64,000 nucleotides of DNA, taken from the NCBI GenBank assembly GCA_947381945.1, contig CANCXM010000012.1:19155-83154 (forward strand). Reading direction: 5' to 3'. Shown here piece by piece: positions 45,558-55,130 of the stretch; within the stretch, counting starts at the first letter, position 1; each line of letters begins with the position of its first letter. The stretch comes from an uncultured Muribaculaceae bacterium. Lineage in GTDB: Bacteria; Bacteroidota; Bacteroidia; Bacteroidales; Muribaculaceae. The notes below the pieces were generated by a model. It had not been told where the DNA came from, ran no database searches, and worked only from the letters and a program-made list of their open reading frames with translations. The translations under genes were made by a program, and so were the position numbers.

Positions 45558-46994
45558 ATGAACGTAACCCTTCGACATATCCTATTCTCCGGCCTTGCCA
45601 CAGTAGCTATGGCCGGAGCTGCCATAACTCCGGAGGAAGTGACAAAAGCTGTCAGTCTTGCACGTGAATCACCAAAAAACCGCGTGTTAAGCCGTAAAGC
45701 CGGTATCGCACTTCAGGAAGCAGGCAGATACAAGGATGCCATCACATACTATCTGAAAAGCGACAACTCCGGCAATCTCGGAGCTGCCGAATGTTATTTC
45801 TATCTCTACGACTATGACAAAGCCGAGGAATATCTTGACAAATACCTCGAAAAGCGAAGCAAGGGCGAAGAGGAAAAGGACAAGGATTTCTCATACGGCG
45901 ACGGTAGCGAAACCATCGACTGGACCGACAATCTGCGCAGCCGCATAGAACTCGGACGCTCAATGCTTGACCGCGTCGAGAAGATTGAGATTATCGACAG
46001 CATAAACGTGCCGTCTGACGAATTCTTCAGATTCATCAAGCTTGCCAAAAGTGCCGGAAGTCTTGGCGACGAGTCCGTGATTGACGATGTGGTGACAGAC
46101 GCAGCCATGCAACAATTAGGAGTGACAAGCCTTTGGGCACCTGTCTACGCGAGCGAATCAGGTGACGACGTGATTTGGTACGGTTCGACTGAGAACGGTG
46201 ACTCAAAAATGTTCGAGTCAATCAGACTGACTGACGGAAGCTGGGACAAACCGAACGAATTGTTTGACTATGCATCCATTTTCGGAAACGCAAACGGCTC
46301 GTGGGTCTCGTATCCCTTCCTTATGTCGGACGGTGTTACCCTCTATTTCGCTGCTGACGGAGAAAACTCGCTCGGTGAACTTGACATATTCATCTCCCGA
46401 CGCGACTCCGACGGCTTCCTGCAACCGTCCAATGTCGGTATGCCCTATAACTCCCCATACAATGATTATCTCTATGCAATCGACGAGGAGAACGGCGTTG
46501 GGTGGTGGGCCTCCGACAGGAATCAGTTGAAGGATTCTGTGACAATATATACTTTTCTCCCGCAGGAATTGCGAGTCAACTATCCTGTAGAGACTCCTAA
46601 TCTCACAGACTATGCCTGCGTTAAATCCATAGCCATGACTCAAAACGAATCAACAGACTATCAGAAAATCCTGAAACGGATCGCGGCAGCCGGTTCATCG
46701 AAAGGAAAAAAGTCAAAGATGAATTTTGAGTTCGCATTGCCCGGAGGTAAAATAATCACGTCCATGTCACAGCTCTCAAATCCCCAATCGGAGAACGCAC
46801 TGAACGAGTATCTCTCCGAGAAGGAAAACTACGATAAACTTCGCGAGGAACTTGCCTCACTCCGGAAGGCATACGCCAACCGCGACAAGTCTGTCACCGA
46901 CAGAATCCTTTCAGCCGAGCAGGAGCTTGAGGACAAGAAACTCGAGTTGCGCAGACTGAAGAACCGTGTCGTCAGACTTGAATCACGACAATAA
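45558..46994 (+). CDS. TPR plus PD40-like propeller secreted protein
   Basis: 478 aa. Signal peptide (cleavage about residue 20), TPR helices (about 22-110), then a propeller-like region with PD40-type blades (VIWYGSTENGDSKMF, LMSDGVTLYFAADGENS, LGELDIFISRRDSDGFL), and a C-terminal coiled coil (about 420-478). It resembles the N-terminal half of PorE/OmpA-like proteins without the OmpA domain. Role unknown; probably periplasmic scaffold. It begins 16 nt after the NfnB stop. Confidence 0.7.
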   Translation: MNVTLRHILFSGLATVAMAGAAITPEEVTKAVSLARESPKNRVLSRKAGIALQEAGRYKDAITYYLKSDNSGNLGAAECYFYLYDYDKAEEYLDKYLEKRSKGEEEKDKDFSYGDGSETIDWTDNLRSRIELGRSMLDRVEKIEIIDSINVPSDEFFRFIKLAKSAGSLGDESVIDDVVTDAAMQQLGVTSLWAPVYASESGDDVIWYGSTENGDSKMFESIRLTDGSWDKPNELFDYASIFGNANGSWVSYPFLMSDGVTLYFAADGENSLGELDIFISRRDSDGFLQPSNVGMPYNSPYNDYLYAIDEENGVGWWASDRNQLKDSVTIYTFLPQELRVNYPVETPNLTDYACVKSIAMTQNESTDYQKILKRIAAAGSSKGKKSKMNFEFALPGGKIITSMSQLSNPQSENALNEYLSEKENYDKLREELASLRKAYANRDKSVTDRILSAEQELEDKKLELRRLKNRVVRLESRQ

Positions 46995-47023
46995 TCCTTA
47001 ACCTTTAATTATAACCAGATTTT

Positions 47024-47995
47024 ATGGAAGTAACCCTGATTCTGATACTGATTGCAATTGTAATCGTTATCTGCATTTTCTTCTACTACGTCCCGTTCTT
47101 CCTTTGGATTTCGGCACGGGTGAGCGGTGTGAGAATCTCACTGATGCAACTTTTTCTCATGCGCATCCGTAAGGTTCCCGCTTCTGTCATTGTCCGCGCG
47201 CTCATCGAGGCTCACAAGGCCGGACTGAACGACGTGACAAGAGATGACCTTGAAGCCCACTATCTTGCCGGCGGTAACGTGGAGAAAGTTGTCCATGCCC
47301 TCGTCTCGGCATCAAAGGCCAATATCGACCTCGGGTTCAAAATGGCTACTGCCATTGACCTTGCCGGTCGCGACGTATTTCAGGCAGTGCAGATGTCTGT
47401 AAACCCCAAGGTCATCGAAACCCCACATGTCACAGCCGTGGCCAAGGATGGCATCCAGCTTATCGCAATTGCCCGCGTGACCGTGCGCGCCAACATCCGT
47501 CAGCTCGTCGGCGGAGCCGGAGAGGACACTGTCCTCGCGCGTGTCGGTGAAGGCATCGTCTCGTCCATCGGTTCATCGGAAAGCCACAAGCAGGTGCTTG
47601 AAAATCCTGACAACATATCCAAACTCGTGCTTCGCAAAGGTCTTGACTCCGGAACAGCCTTCGAGATTCTTTCAATCGACATCGCCGACATTGACATAGG
47701 CAAGAACATCGGTGCAGCCCTTCAGATTGACCAGGCTCAGGCCGACAAAAGCATCGCGCAGGCCAAAGCCGAAGAGCGCAGGGCTATGGCTATCGCCCTT
47801 GAGCAGGAAATGCGTGCAAAGGCGCAGGAAGCACGTGCGAAAGTAATCGAAGCCGAAGCGGAACTGCCACGTGCTATGGCTCAGGCTTTCCTCACCGGCA
47901 ACCTCGGTGTCATGGACTATTACCGCATGAAAAATATCGAATCTGATACAAACATGCGGCAGAACATCGCCAACCCTCCCACATCAACCAAATAA
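47024..47995 (+). CDS. floA: Flotillin-like protein FloA
   Basis: 323 aa. One N-terminal membrane helix (about 3-22), an SPFH-type domain (about 30-230) with [22 protein letters not shown] and [23 protein letters not shown], and a C-terminal coiled coil with repeating Ala/Glu. Matches FloA/YqfA in length and sequence. FloA organises membrane microdomains. It starts 29 nt after the TPR/propeller gene and precedes the phosphatase gene by 10 nt. Confidence 0.93.
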   Translation: MEVTLILILIAIVIVICIFFYYVPFFLWISARVSGVRISLMQLFLMRIRKVPASVIVRALIEAHKAGLNDVTRDDLEAHYLAGGNVEKVVHALVSASKANIDLGFKMATAIDLAGRDVFQAVQMSVNPKVIETPHVTAVAKDGIQLIAIARVTVRANIRQLVGGAGEDTVLARVGEGIVSSIGSSESHKQVLENPDNISKLVLRKGLDSGTAFEILSIDIADIDIGKNIGAALQIDQAQADKSIAQAKAEERRAMAIALEQEMRAKAQEARAKVIEAEAELPRAMAQAFLTGNLGVMDYYRMKNIESDTNMRQNIANPPTSTK

Positions 47996-48005
47996 GGACT
48001 GAACA

Positions 48006-48848
48006 GTGAACATCAGAGAAATAGTAAACTCCACCAGAGACTACAACTTACATTCTCATACACAATTCTGTGACGGGCGCGCCGAAATGGCGCGCTTTGT
48101 CGAAGCAGCAATCGAAGCCGGGATACGTCATCTCGGCTTCACTCCCCACTCTCCCATCCCCATCGCTTCACCTTGCAACATGAAATCGGAAGCCGTCGGT
48201 GAATATATCAACGAGTTTTCCCGACTCAAAGAGAAACATGCGGGCACAATCAATCTCTATCTGTCAATGGAAATCGACTATCTCGGGAAGCTGTGGGGCG
48301 CGAGTCATGAATATTTCAAATCCATCCCCCTCGACTACCGTCTCAGCTCCATACATTTCATCCCGACTCAGGATGGAGAACTGATAGATGTCGACGGAAG
48401 TCCTGACGGCTTCATCAAGAAGATGCACAAATATTTTCATGACGACATCCATTATGTGGTCGACACCTTCTATCAACACACACTCGACATGATTGAGGCA
48501 GGCGGATTTGACATGATTGGACATTTTGACAAAATCGGGTTCAACGCATCGCGCTATCAGCCCGGAATAGAGGAAGAAGCTTGGTACAAAAAACATCTCG
48601 ACAACGTCATTGACGCACTCATAGCAAGCGGAACGGTTGTTGAGGTCAACACCAAGGCTTGGGAACCGCCGGTAGGAAGCAGCCAAAAGGAGGCACAGAA
48701 ATATGTGCCACGGCTCTTCCCTTCCGCACCAACAATCCGTCGCCTCCGGGATGCGGGATTGACGCTTGCGGTAAACAGCGATGTCCACTATCCGGAGCGC
48801 ATCAGTTTCGGTCGAAAAGCTGCATTTAAAATCATCGATGAAGTATAA
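48006..48848 (+). CDS. PHP-family histidinol-phosphatase
   Basis: 280 aa. Starts at GTG 48006. PHP barrel with metal residues: NLHSHTQFCDGRAEM at the start, GFTPHSP, EIDY, and DVHYPE near the end. HisK-type enzymes remove the phosphate of histidinol phosphate in the penultimate step of histidine synthesis. No other his genes are nearby, and relatives can act on other phosphates, so the substrate is likely but not certain. Ends near a bidirectional terminator. Confidence 0.88.
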   Translation: MNIREIVNSTRDYNLHSHTQFCDGRAEMARFVEAAIEAGIRHLGFTPHSPIPIASPCNMKSEAVGEYINEFSRLKEKHAGTINLYLSMEIDYLGKLWGASHEYFKSIPLDYRLSSIHFIPTQDGELIDVDGSPDGFIKKMHKYFHDDIHYVVDTFYQHTLDMIEAGGFDMIGHFDKIGFNASRYQPGIEEEAWYKKHLDNVIDALIASGTVVEVNTKAWEPPVGSSQKEAQKYVPRLFPSAPTIRRLRDAGLTLAVNSDVHYPERISFGRKAAFKIIDEV

Positions 48849-48896
48849 CGGTTGTAAGAAAACAGCATCTCAACACATCAACATTGAAAAAATGAA

Positions 48897-48932
48897 AACC
48901 GGAGTCCAAGCTCATGCACAAGGACTCCGGTT
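48897..48932. terminator. Bidirectional terminator between the PHP phosphatase and the GH29 gene
   Basis: AACCGGAGTCC / GGACTCCGGTT, 14-nt loop, with T-rich sequence on the plus side and A/T-rich sequence on the other. It ends the plus-strand phosphatase unit and the PUL on the minus strand. Confidence 0.8.
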
Positions 48933-48976
48933 ATTATTTTATCGTTTAAGGTTTAATAATGAGATAGAGTTTGGAA

Positions 48977-50899
48977 TCACCTCACTCGCGAAGAATTGCT
49001 TTCGAGACGGATTGCTATCGGTGTCATATAATTAGTTCCGCTATGCTCCTTGCCTTTGAGATGACATCCCATCTGACCTTTAGCAATGGATATTGAGCCA
49101 ACATGAATGGTCTTGAATCCGGATTGCTCCGGACAAGCGGTGTAAGGAACTTCAAATTTCTTGTCAGCAATCTCGACAAGAACCGTTCCGTTGTCATCCT
49201 TTCCAACCGTATTGTAGTCGAGATAGACATCACAGGTGATATTCTCAGACGAACGCAAGCTCCATGACATACTCTGGGAATTATCATGCCAGTTCTTAAC
49301 ATGATTACGATTCACCTTCCCATCACCGAACGATAGACCTATGCCGTGGAGGGTGGCATCAAACGTATAGAGGACATTAGGCAGAGTTGAACTGAGCAGA
49401 CGGACCGGATTGGCAGGGAGACGCTTGTCAAGCTCTATCGCTACAACCGTGTTGACCGGATCAGTTTTCGACGCATCGACCTGAAGCTCATAATCGTCCT
49501 TGCCAATCCTGCGGAATGACACTTTGCCACCATTATCGGCAACCATGCTGGCCTTACGGATATTGCCGGTCAGACCACCTATTATGATTTTTCCGTCCTG
49601 TGGCACAGTAAATATGTGGGCATAGAGAGTATCACCTTTCCAAGTCGTCACGCCCCAGGGCTGCTGAGGCAAATCGGTGCGCGTCGTACCATAGATGCTT
49701 TCACCATTCTTTTCCAGCCATCGGCCGACCCCTTTGAAGATTTCCACATCACGCACATCCCATTTTCCATTGCCCATCGGACCTACGTTCATGAGTATGT
49801 TGCCACCTTTTGATGCAGCAGAAGCCACGAGCCGGATAAAATGTGATGCAGGTTTGCGCACAGTGTCCACCTTGCTGTAGCCATACGAATCATTTGTGGT
49901 CGGGATTGACTCCCACGGGCCTTTGGACGGGAAGAAGTAAGCCGCACGATCACCGGTATTGGCATAATCACCGAGGTTTCCGTTTGCAAAACGAGCCAGA
50001 CGTCCGTTTACAACTATCTTGTGACCTGAATCGACCTCACGAATCGCTTCAAGTATGCGGATATTGAGATAGAGCGGCAATTTCGACGGAGTATCGAACC
50101 ATAAAATATCAGGGTCATATTTCTTTATCAGCTCCTGAATCTGCGGAATAGACTTTTCGGCCACATACTTCTCTGCTTTCGGGAGAAAACTTTTGTATTC
50201 TGTCATCCACCAGTTGGCTGTCCCGAGAAGCTTGTCACCACCGGGATTCTCATAATCCCAGTCATTGCCGGGAGCATCAGGATGCTCCCAGTCGAAAGCA
50301 TGTGAATAGTAGAACCCGAATTTTATCCCATGACGTTTTGCCGCATCCCGTAATTCCGAGAGCGGATCTTTGCCCCATTTGGTCAGACGTATGTCGTAGG
50401 GATAGGCATCGGAAGGATACATAGCGAAGCCGTCGTGATGCTTGGCGGTGATGATGAAATATTTCATGCCTGCATCCTCTGCTGTCTGCATCCACTCCTC
50501 AGCATCGAACTCTGTCGGATTGAATGGAGCGACCACCTCCTTTTTATATTGTTCGAAGGGTATCTGCTCCTTGCGCATGAGATGTTCGGAATAACCTCCG
50601 ACCCTTTTCCCATGCCAATGACCACCCGGCTCGGAGTAGACACCCCAGTGGATGAAGCAACCGAACTTCGCATCGTTGTACCAGTCCATGCGCTCGTCAT
50701 ACTCCTTCAAGGCATCTTTCCACCAACCGTTGGCTGCATTTTCGAGCGCTTCCCTATCTTGTGGCAGTTGAGTGGATGAAGGAATTTCAAATCCCTGTTC
50801 ATCTCCCGAGGAAACACTCTGCCCACTCACCGGAATCACAGTTCCCGAAATAATGGTGGCAGCCAAAATAAACGGGCGGAATATATTGCATCGTTTCAT
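48977..50899 (-). CDS. GH29 alpha-L-fucosidase
   Basis: 640 aa. Signal peptide (ends about residue 26, PVSG), GH29 barrel (about 60-420): GCFIHWGVYS (His84), AKHHDGFAMY (His154-155), and the nucleophile Asp269 in ILWFDTPSK. C-terminal beta-sandwich of about 200 residues. Releases terminal alpha-L-fucose, probably at the cell surface or periplasm. Last gene of the susC unit; its start is 24 nt after the plug-only gene, and a CACCCTCTATCTA motif lies 8 nt before the ATG. Confidence 0.93.
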   Translation of the reverse strand: MKRCNIFRPFILAATIISGTVIPVSGQSVSSGDEQGFEIPSSTQLPQDREALENAANGWWKDALKEYDERMDWYNDAKFGCFIHWGVYSEPGGHWHGKRVGGYSEHLMRKEQIPFEQYKKEVVAPFNPTEFDAEEWMQTAEDAGMKYFIITAKHHDGFAMYPSDAYPYDIRLTKWGKDPLSELRDAAKRHGIKFGFYYSHAFDWEHPDAPGNDWDYENPGGDKLLGTANWWMTEYKSFLPKAEKYVAEKSIPQIQELIKKYDPDILWFDTPSKLPLYLNIRILEAIREVDSGHKIVVNGRLARFANGNLGDYANTGDRAAYFFPSKGPWESIPTTNDSYGYSKVDTVRKPASHFIRLVASAASKGGNILMNVGPMGNGKWDVRDVEIFKGVGRWLEKNGESIYGTTRTDLPQQPWGVTTWKGDTLYAHIFTVPQDGKIIIGGLTGNIRKASMVADNGGKVSFRRIGKDDYELQVDASKTDPVNTVVAIELDKRLPANPVRLLSSTLPNVLYTFDATLHGIGLSFGDGKVNRNHVKNWHDNSQSMSWSLRSSENITCDVYLDYNTVGKDDNGTVLVEIADKKFEVPYTACPEQSGFKTIHVGSISIAKGQMGCHLKGKEHSGTNYMTPIAIRLESNSSRVR

Positions 50900-50923
50900 G
50901 AGACTTTTAGATAGAGGGTGGAG

Positions 50924-51595
50924 TTACTTATTTTTGAGTGTCGTGATAATAATTGCTCCGTTGGCGCCTCTCACACCATAGGCGTTTCCATCCTTTGAGA
51001 CCTCAAGGCGCTCAATGTCCGCGATATTGATTGTGCCGTCGACATCGCTGCTATGTTCGAAAATCACTCCGTCAATCACAAATATAGGCTCGGTGTTCTG
51101 TTCGAGGGAGCTGCCTCCACGAATGGAAATGTATTGACCACCCTCGGCAAAGTTTACTGTAACACCCGGAATACGTCCCCGCAGCAAATCATAAATCGAT
51201 TCGGCATTAAGTTCCTGAATCTGCGCCCGGGTCAGTATGTTTGAATTGTGACCAATGCGTTTCACCGGGGTATAGCCATATCTGGTTTCATTTGTGCCGT
51301 CATGTACAAAAAACTCCTTATTACCAAGTTTGATTGTGATATTACTCAACGAACCAACAGGAAAGACAGCTTCATGCTTCTTATTGGCTGCGATGACAAG
51401 AGTGTCCGTCGGATTGACATTTAAAATGAATTGGCCATCCGAACCTGTCACAACACTTTCTGCCGTGTTTTTACGCCAGACTTTCACCTTCTTCACCGGT
51501 TTTTCTTTCTGATTGAATACTGCCCCGATTAACTCTTCGGCATTAAGCGGGATTACGACAGCGGAGAGGAGCAGAGACAGGAATATCTTTCGCAT
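50924..51595 (-). CDS. Plug-only TonB-receptor-like protein
   Basis: 223 aa. Signal peptide (cleavage about residue 19), a carboxypeptidase-regulatory-like domain (about 20-92, GAVFNQKEKPVKKVKVWRK), then a receptor plug domain (about 115-223) with RGRIPGVTVN, YISIRGGSSLEQ, PIFVIDGV and VSKDGNAYGVRGANGAIIITT. No barrel follows, and the stop is right after the plug, so it is a complete small protein. Relatives occur in Bacteroidetes but their role is unclear; it could gate or scaffold the neighbouring SusC. It lies between a lipoprotein gene and the fucosidase. Confidence 0.85.
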   Translation of the reverse strand: MRKIFLSLLLSAVVIPLNAEELIGAVFNQKEKPVKKVKVWRKNTAESVVTGSDGQFILNVNPTDTLVIAANKKHEAVFPVGSLSNITIKLGNKEFFVHDGTNETRYGYTPVKRIGHNSNILTRAQIQELNAESIYDLLRGRIPGVTVNFAEGGQYISIRGGSSLEQNTEPIFVIDGVIFEHSSDVDGTINIADIERLEVSKDGNAYGVRGANGAIIITTLKNK

Positions 51596-51612
51596 AATTA
51601 TATCTTAGTAAA

Positions 51613-51648
51613 ATTGCCGGCATGATGGACCGCCATCATGCCGGCAAT
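51613..51648 (-). terminator. Very strong intra-operon hairpin
   Basis: Perfect 16-bp arms (ATTGCCGGCATGATGG and its complement) with a 4-nt loop, 37 nt after the lipoprotein stop. T-run is poor, so it could be a partial terminator or RNA-stability element separating the high-abundance susCD transcript from the enzyme genes. Confidence 0.75.
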
Positions 51649-51685
51649 GGATTAATAAAAAGTAACGATTTAATAAAATTGACGG

Positions 51686-52783
51686 TTAAAAGAGCATTTC
51701 AGTATTTGATGCGTATGCATCGTCAATATACATCACGGGAACATTCTTGGCCTGGTTGCCATTAAGGTAATAGAATTCCCAGTTGTTGATGTAGAGATTG
51801 CCTTCGCAATTGTTGGCTGTGCGGACATCGGCAACAAGTCTGCTGGTTAGCGCGAGATTGCCTGCAACATAGGCTGTCAACTGATTGTCTGAATCAACAC
51901 CCATGCTTACCGTCTGATACAACTTATTTTTGAAAGTATTGAAAGTGTCCAGCTTATGATACTCATAGTATGTGGTCTTCTTATTGTTTGCATCCGTATA
52001 CTGAACAGCGACGATAACATTATAGTCCTCAGTGCCTTCGACGGTCTGGGTCTGATTCATCGCATCCGACTCTGCCACGAGAGGCAAACCGTCGGTAACA
52101 GCGCCGGGATACCAGAGAAGACGGATCTGACTGATGTATCTGCCATTATTTTCAGCCGCATTACGCATGTTCCAGCGATACTCAAGCATACCGCGGCCCG
52201 ATGAACCGCCAGCAGTTATCATCTGAGTGTTGGGCATATTCTTCTCAAATCCAAGTTTCATACGGGTGCTGAAAGGTGTATGCAGCTCGGTATCGTCGAA
52301 AGCACGACGCACATAGCGCTGATACTGGTCAGCCTGATTGACCTGTATCTGAAGATACTGGTTGCCGTCACTATCCTTCTTAAGCGAATTTTTAGAGGTG
52401 CCTTGGAGGGTAAATGAGTGAAGGGTCTTCTCAAACTTCTCGAAGTAGTAACTCGAAACGTACATCTTACGGGTACGGGTCTGTGTCACATCGCCGACTT
52501 TTGCGGTACAAGTGATTGTATATACTCCGGGGACATTCGGTGCTTTCCAAGTCTCCTCGTTCAAGCCCTGGGGCTGGGTGAAGCTTCCTCCTTCGCAAGT
52601 CCAACTGTAGGTGGTGTGCCACAGGTCAGAAGAGTTGACACACATCCACACCTTGACCTTCTGGTTGCAATAGAATTCGTTACCGTCAGCGCTCAGAGAG
52701 TCGATTTCCAGATAATCGTCATCACCACAGGATGTAACGGTTATCAGAGCTATAAGCATGAGTATGTTACGAAAGTATTTCAT
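51686..52783 (-). CDS. Surface lipoprotein in the SusE/F position
   Basis: 365 aa. Lipobox ITVTSC (Cys19) followed by an acidic GDDDYLEID stretch typical of surface export. Residues about 30-110 look like a PKD/Ig-type domain (YSWTCEGGSFTQPQG, PGVYTITCTAKVGD). The C-terminal part is a beta-rich domain of about 230 residues ending INNWEFYYLNG, a pattern of laminin-G/concanavalin-type carbohydrate-binding folds. Position after susD and the FAS1 gene suggests a glycan-binding protein; no family is certain. Confidence 0.65.
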   Translation of the reverse strand: MKYFRNILMLIALITVTSCGDDDYLEIDSLSADGNEFYCNQKVKVWMCVNSSDLWHTTYSWTCEGGSFTQPQGLNEETWKAPNVPGVYTITCTAKVGDVTQTRTRKMYVSSYYFEKFEKTLHSFTLQGTSKNSLKKDSDGNQYLQIQVNQADQYQRYVRRAFDDTELHTPFSTRMKLGFEKNMPNTQMITAGGSSGRGMLEYRWNMRNAAENNGRYISQIRLLWYPGAVTDGLPLVAESDAMNQTQTVEGTEDYNVIVAVQYTDANNKKTTYYEYHKLDTFNTFKNKLYQTVSMGVDSDNQLTAYVAGNLALTSRLVADVRTANNCEGNLYINNWEFYYLNGNQAKNVPVMYIDDAYASNTEMLF

Positions 52784-52807
52784 GTTGTACGAATGATTTA
52801 GCGGTTA

Positions 52808-53503
52808 TCACTTTAAATTGAGTTGTTCTTTGGTAGGACGGTCAAGCCAGCTTTCAATAACATGGACGTATGAGCCGTCGGAAGAGTATAGATTGCCGGT
52901 GCGCGGCTTGATTGAAGCCTTGTAGTGACCGTCGAAGTTATTGAAAGTCGTGTTGGGATTGCGGTCCTTGTAGATATACATATTGACCATTGCCGTGTCG
53001 GCTGAGGCGTATGTCTCATACCAAGTCGGTGAAGCCGGCAGATTGGTGTGGGTGTACTGACCTTTCACGATATGGTAAAGGAGGAATTCCTTAACCTGTT
53101 CCTTGGGATACGCTCTCATCGAAGAAGGAGCGTAAGTGGTGGGCTCTCCCGTGGTCTCGTCCACTCCTCCGTCGGGAATCTGATGTGTCTGGAAGTAGCT
53201 GAGGTCGGTCGATGTTTCCGAATTAAAAGCCGTGTTGGTCGGGAGGATATAGGTGCAGTCGCCCATTTGGTAGTAATCCTCCATTTCGGCATATTCGATA
53301 GCATCGGCAAGAACCGAGAACAGATCTGAGCGCGATACGATAAAATCGTAGGTCGACATGCCTAACTTGTTGCTGGGAATACCGGCTTCATAGTCGTATT
53401 CGTATGGGTCCTGGTAATCAAGTCCGAACATCTCGCATGAGGTCATCGCACAGCCTAATGCGATCGCAGCAACGGAAACCTGAATATATTTTGTGAATTT
53501 CAT
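52808..53503 (-). CDS. Fasciclin-like (FAS1) lipoprotein of the PUL
   Basis: 231 aa with start at 53503, chosen for the lipoprotein signal (MKFTKYIQVSVAAIALGCAM then TSC). FAS1 traits: YDFIVSRSDLFSVLADAIEYAEM, YILPTNTAF and VKEFLLYHIVKGQY in the usual order. Such domains mediate adhesion; here it is probably an accessory surface glycan-binding protein next to SusCD. Tight spacing to susD (31 nt) and to the next gene (24 nt). Confidence 0.75.
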   Translation of the reverse strand: MKFTKYIQVSVAAIALGCAMTSCEMFGLDYQDPYEYDYEAGIPSNKLGMSTYDFIVSRSDLFSVLADAIEYAEMEDYYQMGDCTYILPTNTAFNSETSTDLSYFQTHQIPDGGVDETTGEPTTYAPSSMRAYPKEQVKEFLLYHIVKGQYTHTNLPASPTWYETYASADTAMVNMYIYKDRNPNTTFNNFDGHYKASIKPRTGNLYSSDGSYVHVIESWLDRPTKEQLNLK

Positions 53504-53534
53504 GTTTTGCTTCTGTTTTAATGATTTCATTATA

Positions 53535-55112
53535 TTATCGTTCGGTATAAGGCTCGTTCTGGTCACCCTTCAGAGCTGTATTCGATTCAAATTCGCGGTA
53601 GTAGATGGGCCAATATTTAGTGCCTTCATTGCCGAATCCGGTTACAGCCACTCCGGCTTCCTCCTGACGGACACGGTAGACAGGATCCATAACTTCAACG
53701 AGCTTGCCGGTGCGCATGAGATCAAACCATCTCTGACCCTCACCGAAGAATTCAAGCTGACGTTCATCAAGGATGAGATTCTCAACTGCATCCTTGTCCG
53801 AGGCATCAACATCAAGATTGGCATCTTTGACATATCCTACACGAGAGCGGATGCTGTTGACGATTGCAAGAGCTTCGTCGCCACGACCGACTTTATTGAG
53901 AGCCTCAGCGCGGAGAAGCATGATGTTGGCGAGACGCATGAACACCAGTTTGTGTTCAGCCTCTGTCGTAGTAAGAACCTTCCATTGTGATTTATAGATA
54001 CCGAGAGCGGCGTCAATCGCCTTTTCGGGATCCTCGGGGGAGTATTTGATACAGTTTGTGATACCACGGTCTGCAGCGGCAGTCGTCATGTTGTCATACA
54101 TTGTATAGGTAATCGGCAGACGACCGGCGTTGTAATAGAGACGCACTGTATCAACCGTATTCCAGAAACGGCCGTCGGTACCCCATTCGGGATTGTCGTC
54201 CTGACAGCGAAGACGATCGACAAACTTGTCATACAGACTCTGTGAAAGCATCCAGCCATTGTTTGTATTGCTTGCGCCAAGCAGACCGGGCCAACCGTTG
54301 TTAGCTCCATTGGAGGCATAATCCCAGTGCATCGCGAAAATCACTTCTGAAGATGCAGCCGGATTCTCGAAAATGCTCTTCCACTCCTTCTCACTCTTTG
54401 CAAGAGAGAAATCAGAGTTGTTGACAAACCATTCCGAATCCGTGATGGCATCCTCGTAGCGTCCATACCACATATCAGCCTCGACTTTGAGCGAACGGAC
54501 TCCGGCCATAGTCATGTAGAACTTACCGGAACTGTTGGCAAGCGAAAAGTAGGAAATCGCGGCTTCAATATCGGCATATATCTGGTCACGGACTTCATCG
54601 AGCGATGCGCGGGGACAAGAAACCGTGGCAAGGTCACCGGTAAACTCAGTATCGACAAGAGGCATACGGCCCCATGCGCGGGTTCCCCAGAAATACATAT
54701 AGGCTCGCATTGCGTAGGCCTGTCCCATGTAGGGAGCAAGCTGAGCCTCGGTCACACCTGGGATTGTCGGGTACATCTTGATTGCCGTGTTCGCGCGTGT
54801 TATCACCTGATAGAAATTCTGCCAGTTCGCACCGTTGTCGGTAGGAAGGATTGAATTCATGTAGTAGTTGGTGTTGGCATAGTTCTGCACCTTCTCGCAA
54901 TTGTCAGAACGAACGTCGCCAAACAAAACCTGACGCTGGTTGAGTGCGGTCTGGAATGAGGTATAGATACCGGCGTTCCAATTGCTCATTTCCTCCGTGT
55001 TCTGGAAGAAGTTGCCGGGTGCGAGATCCGACACGGGCTCTTTATCGAGGAAGTCGCCACAGCTTGTGAGTGACATGGCCAGTAAGAGCGGTAAAGCTAT
55101 ATATTTTTTCAT
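53535..55112 (-). CDS. SusD/RagB-family nutrient-binding lipoprotein
   Basis: 525 aa. Lipobox LTSC (Cys18), then GDFLDKEPVSDLAPGNFF, characteristic of SusD; TPR-type helices (about 80-280) and the C-terminal SusD signature with LDERQLEFFGEGQRWFDLMRTG. It caps its SusC partner and binds the glycan substrate at the cell surface. It follows susC by 18 nt, which fixes the pairing. Confidence 0.95.
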   Translation of the reverse strand: MKKYIALPLLLAMSLTSCGDFLDKEPVSDLAPGNFFQNTEEMSNWNAGIYTSFQTALNQRQVLFGDVRSDNCEKVQNYANTNYYMNSILPTDNGANWQNFYQVITRANTAIKMYPTIPGVTEAQLAPYMGQAYAMRAYMYFWGTRAWGRMPLVDTEFTGDLATVSCPRASLDEVRDQIYADIEAAISYFSLANSSGKFYMTMAGVRSLKVEADMWYGRYEDAITDSEWFVNNSDFSLAKSEKEWKSIFENPAASSEVIFAMHWDYASNGANNGWPGLLGASNTNNGWMLSQSLYDKFVDRLRCQDDNPEWGTDGRFWNTVDTVRLYYNAGRLPITYTMYDNMTTAAADRGITNCIKYSPEDPEKAIDAALGIYKSQWKVLTTTEAEHKLVFMRLANIMLLRAEALNKVGRGDEALAIVNSIRSRVGYVKDANLDVDASDKDAVENLILDERQLEFFGEGQRWFDLMRTGKLVEVMDPVYRVRQEEAGVAVTGFGNEGTKYWPIYYREFESNTALKGDQNEPYTER

Positions 55113-55130
55113 GATGTTGATTCTGATTGA

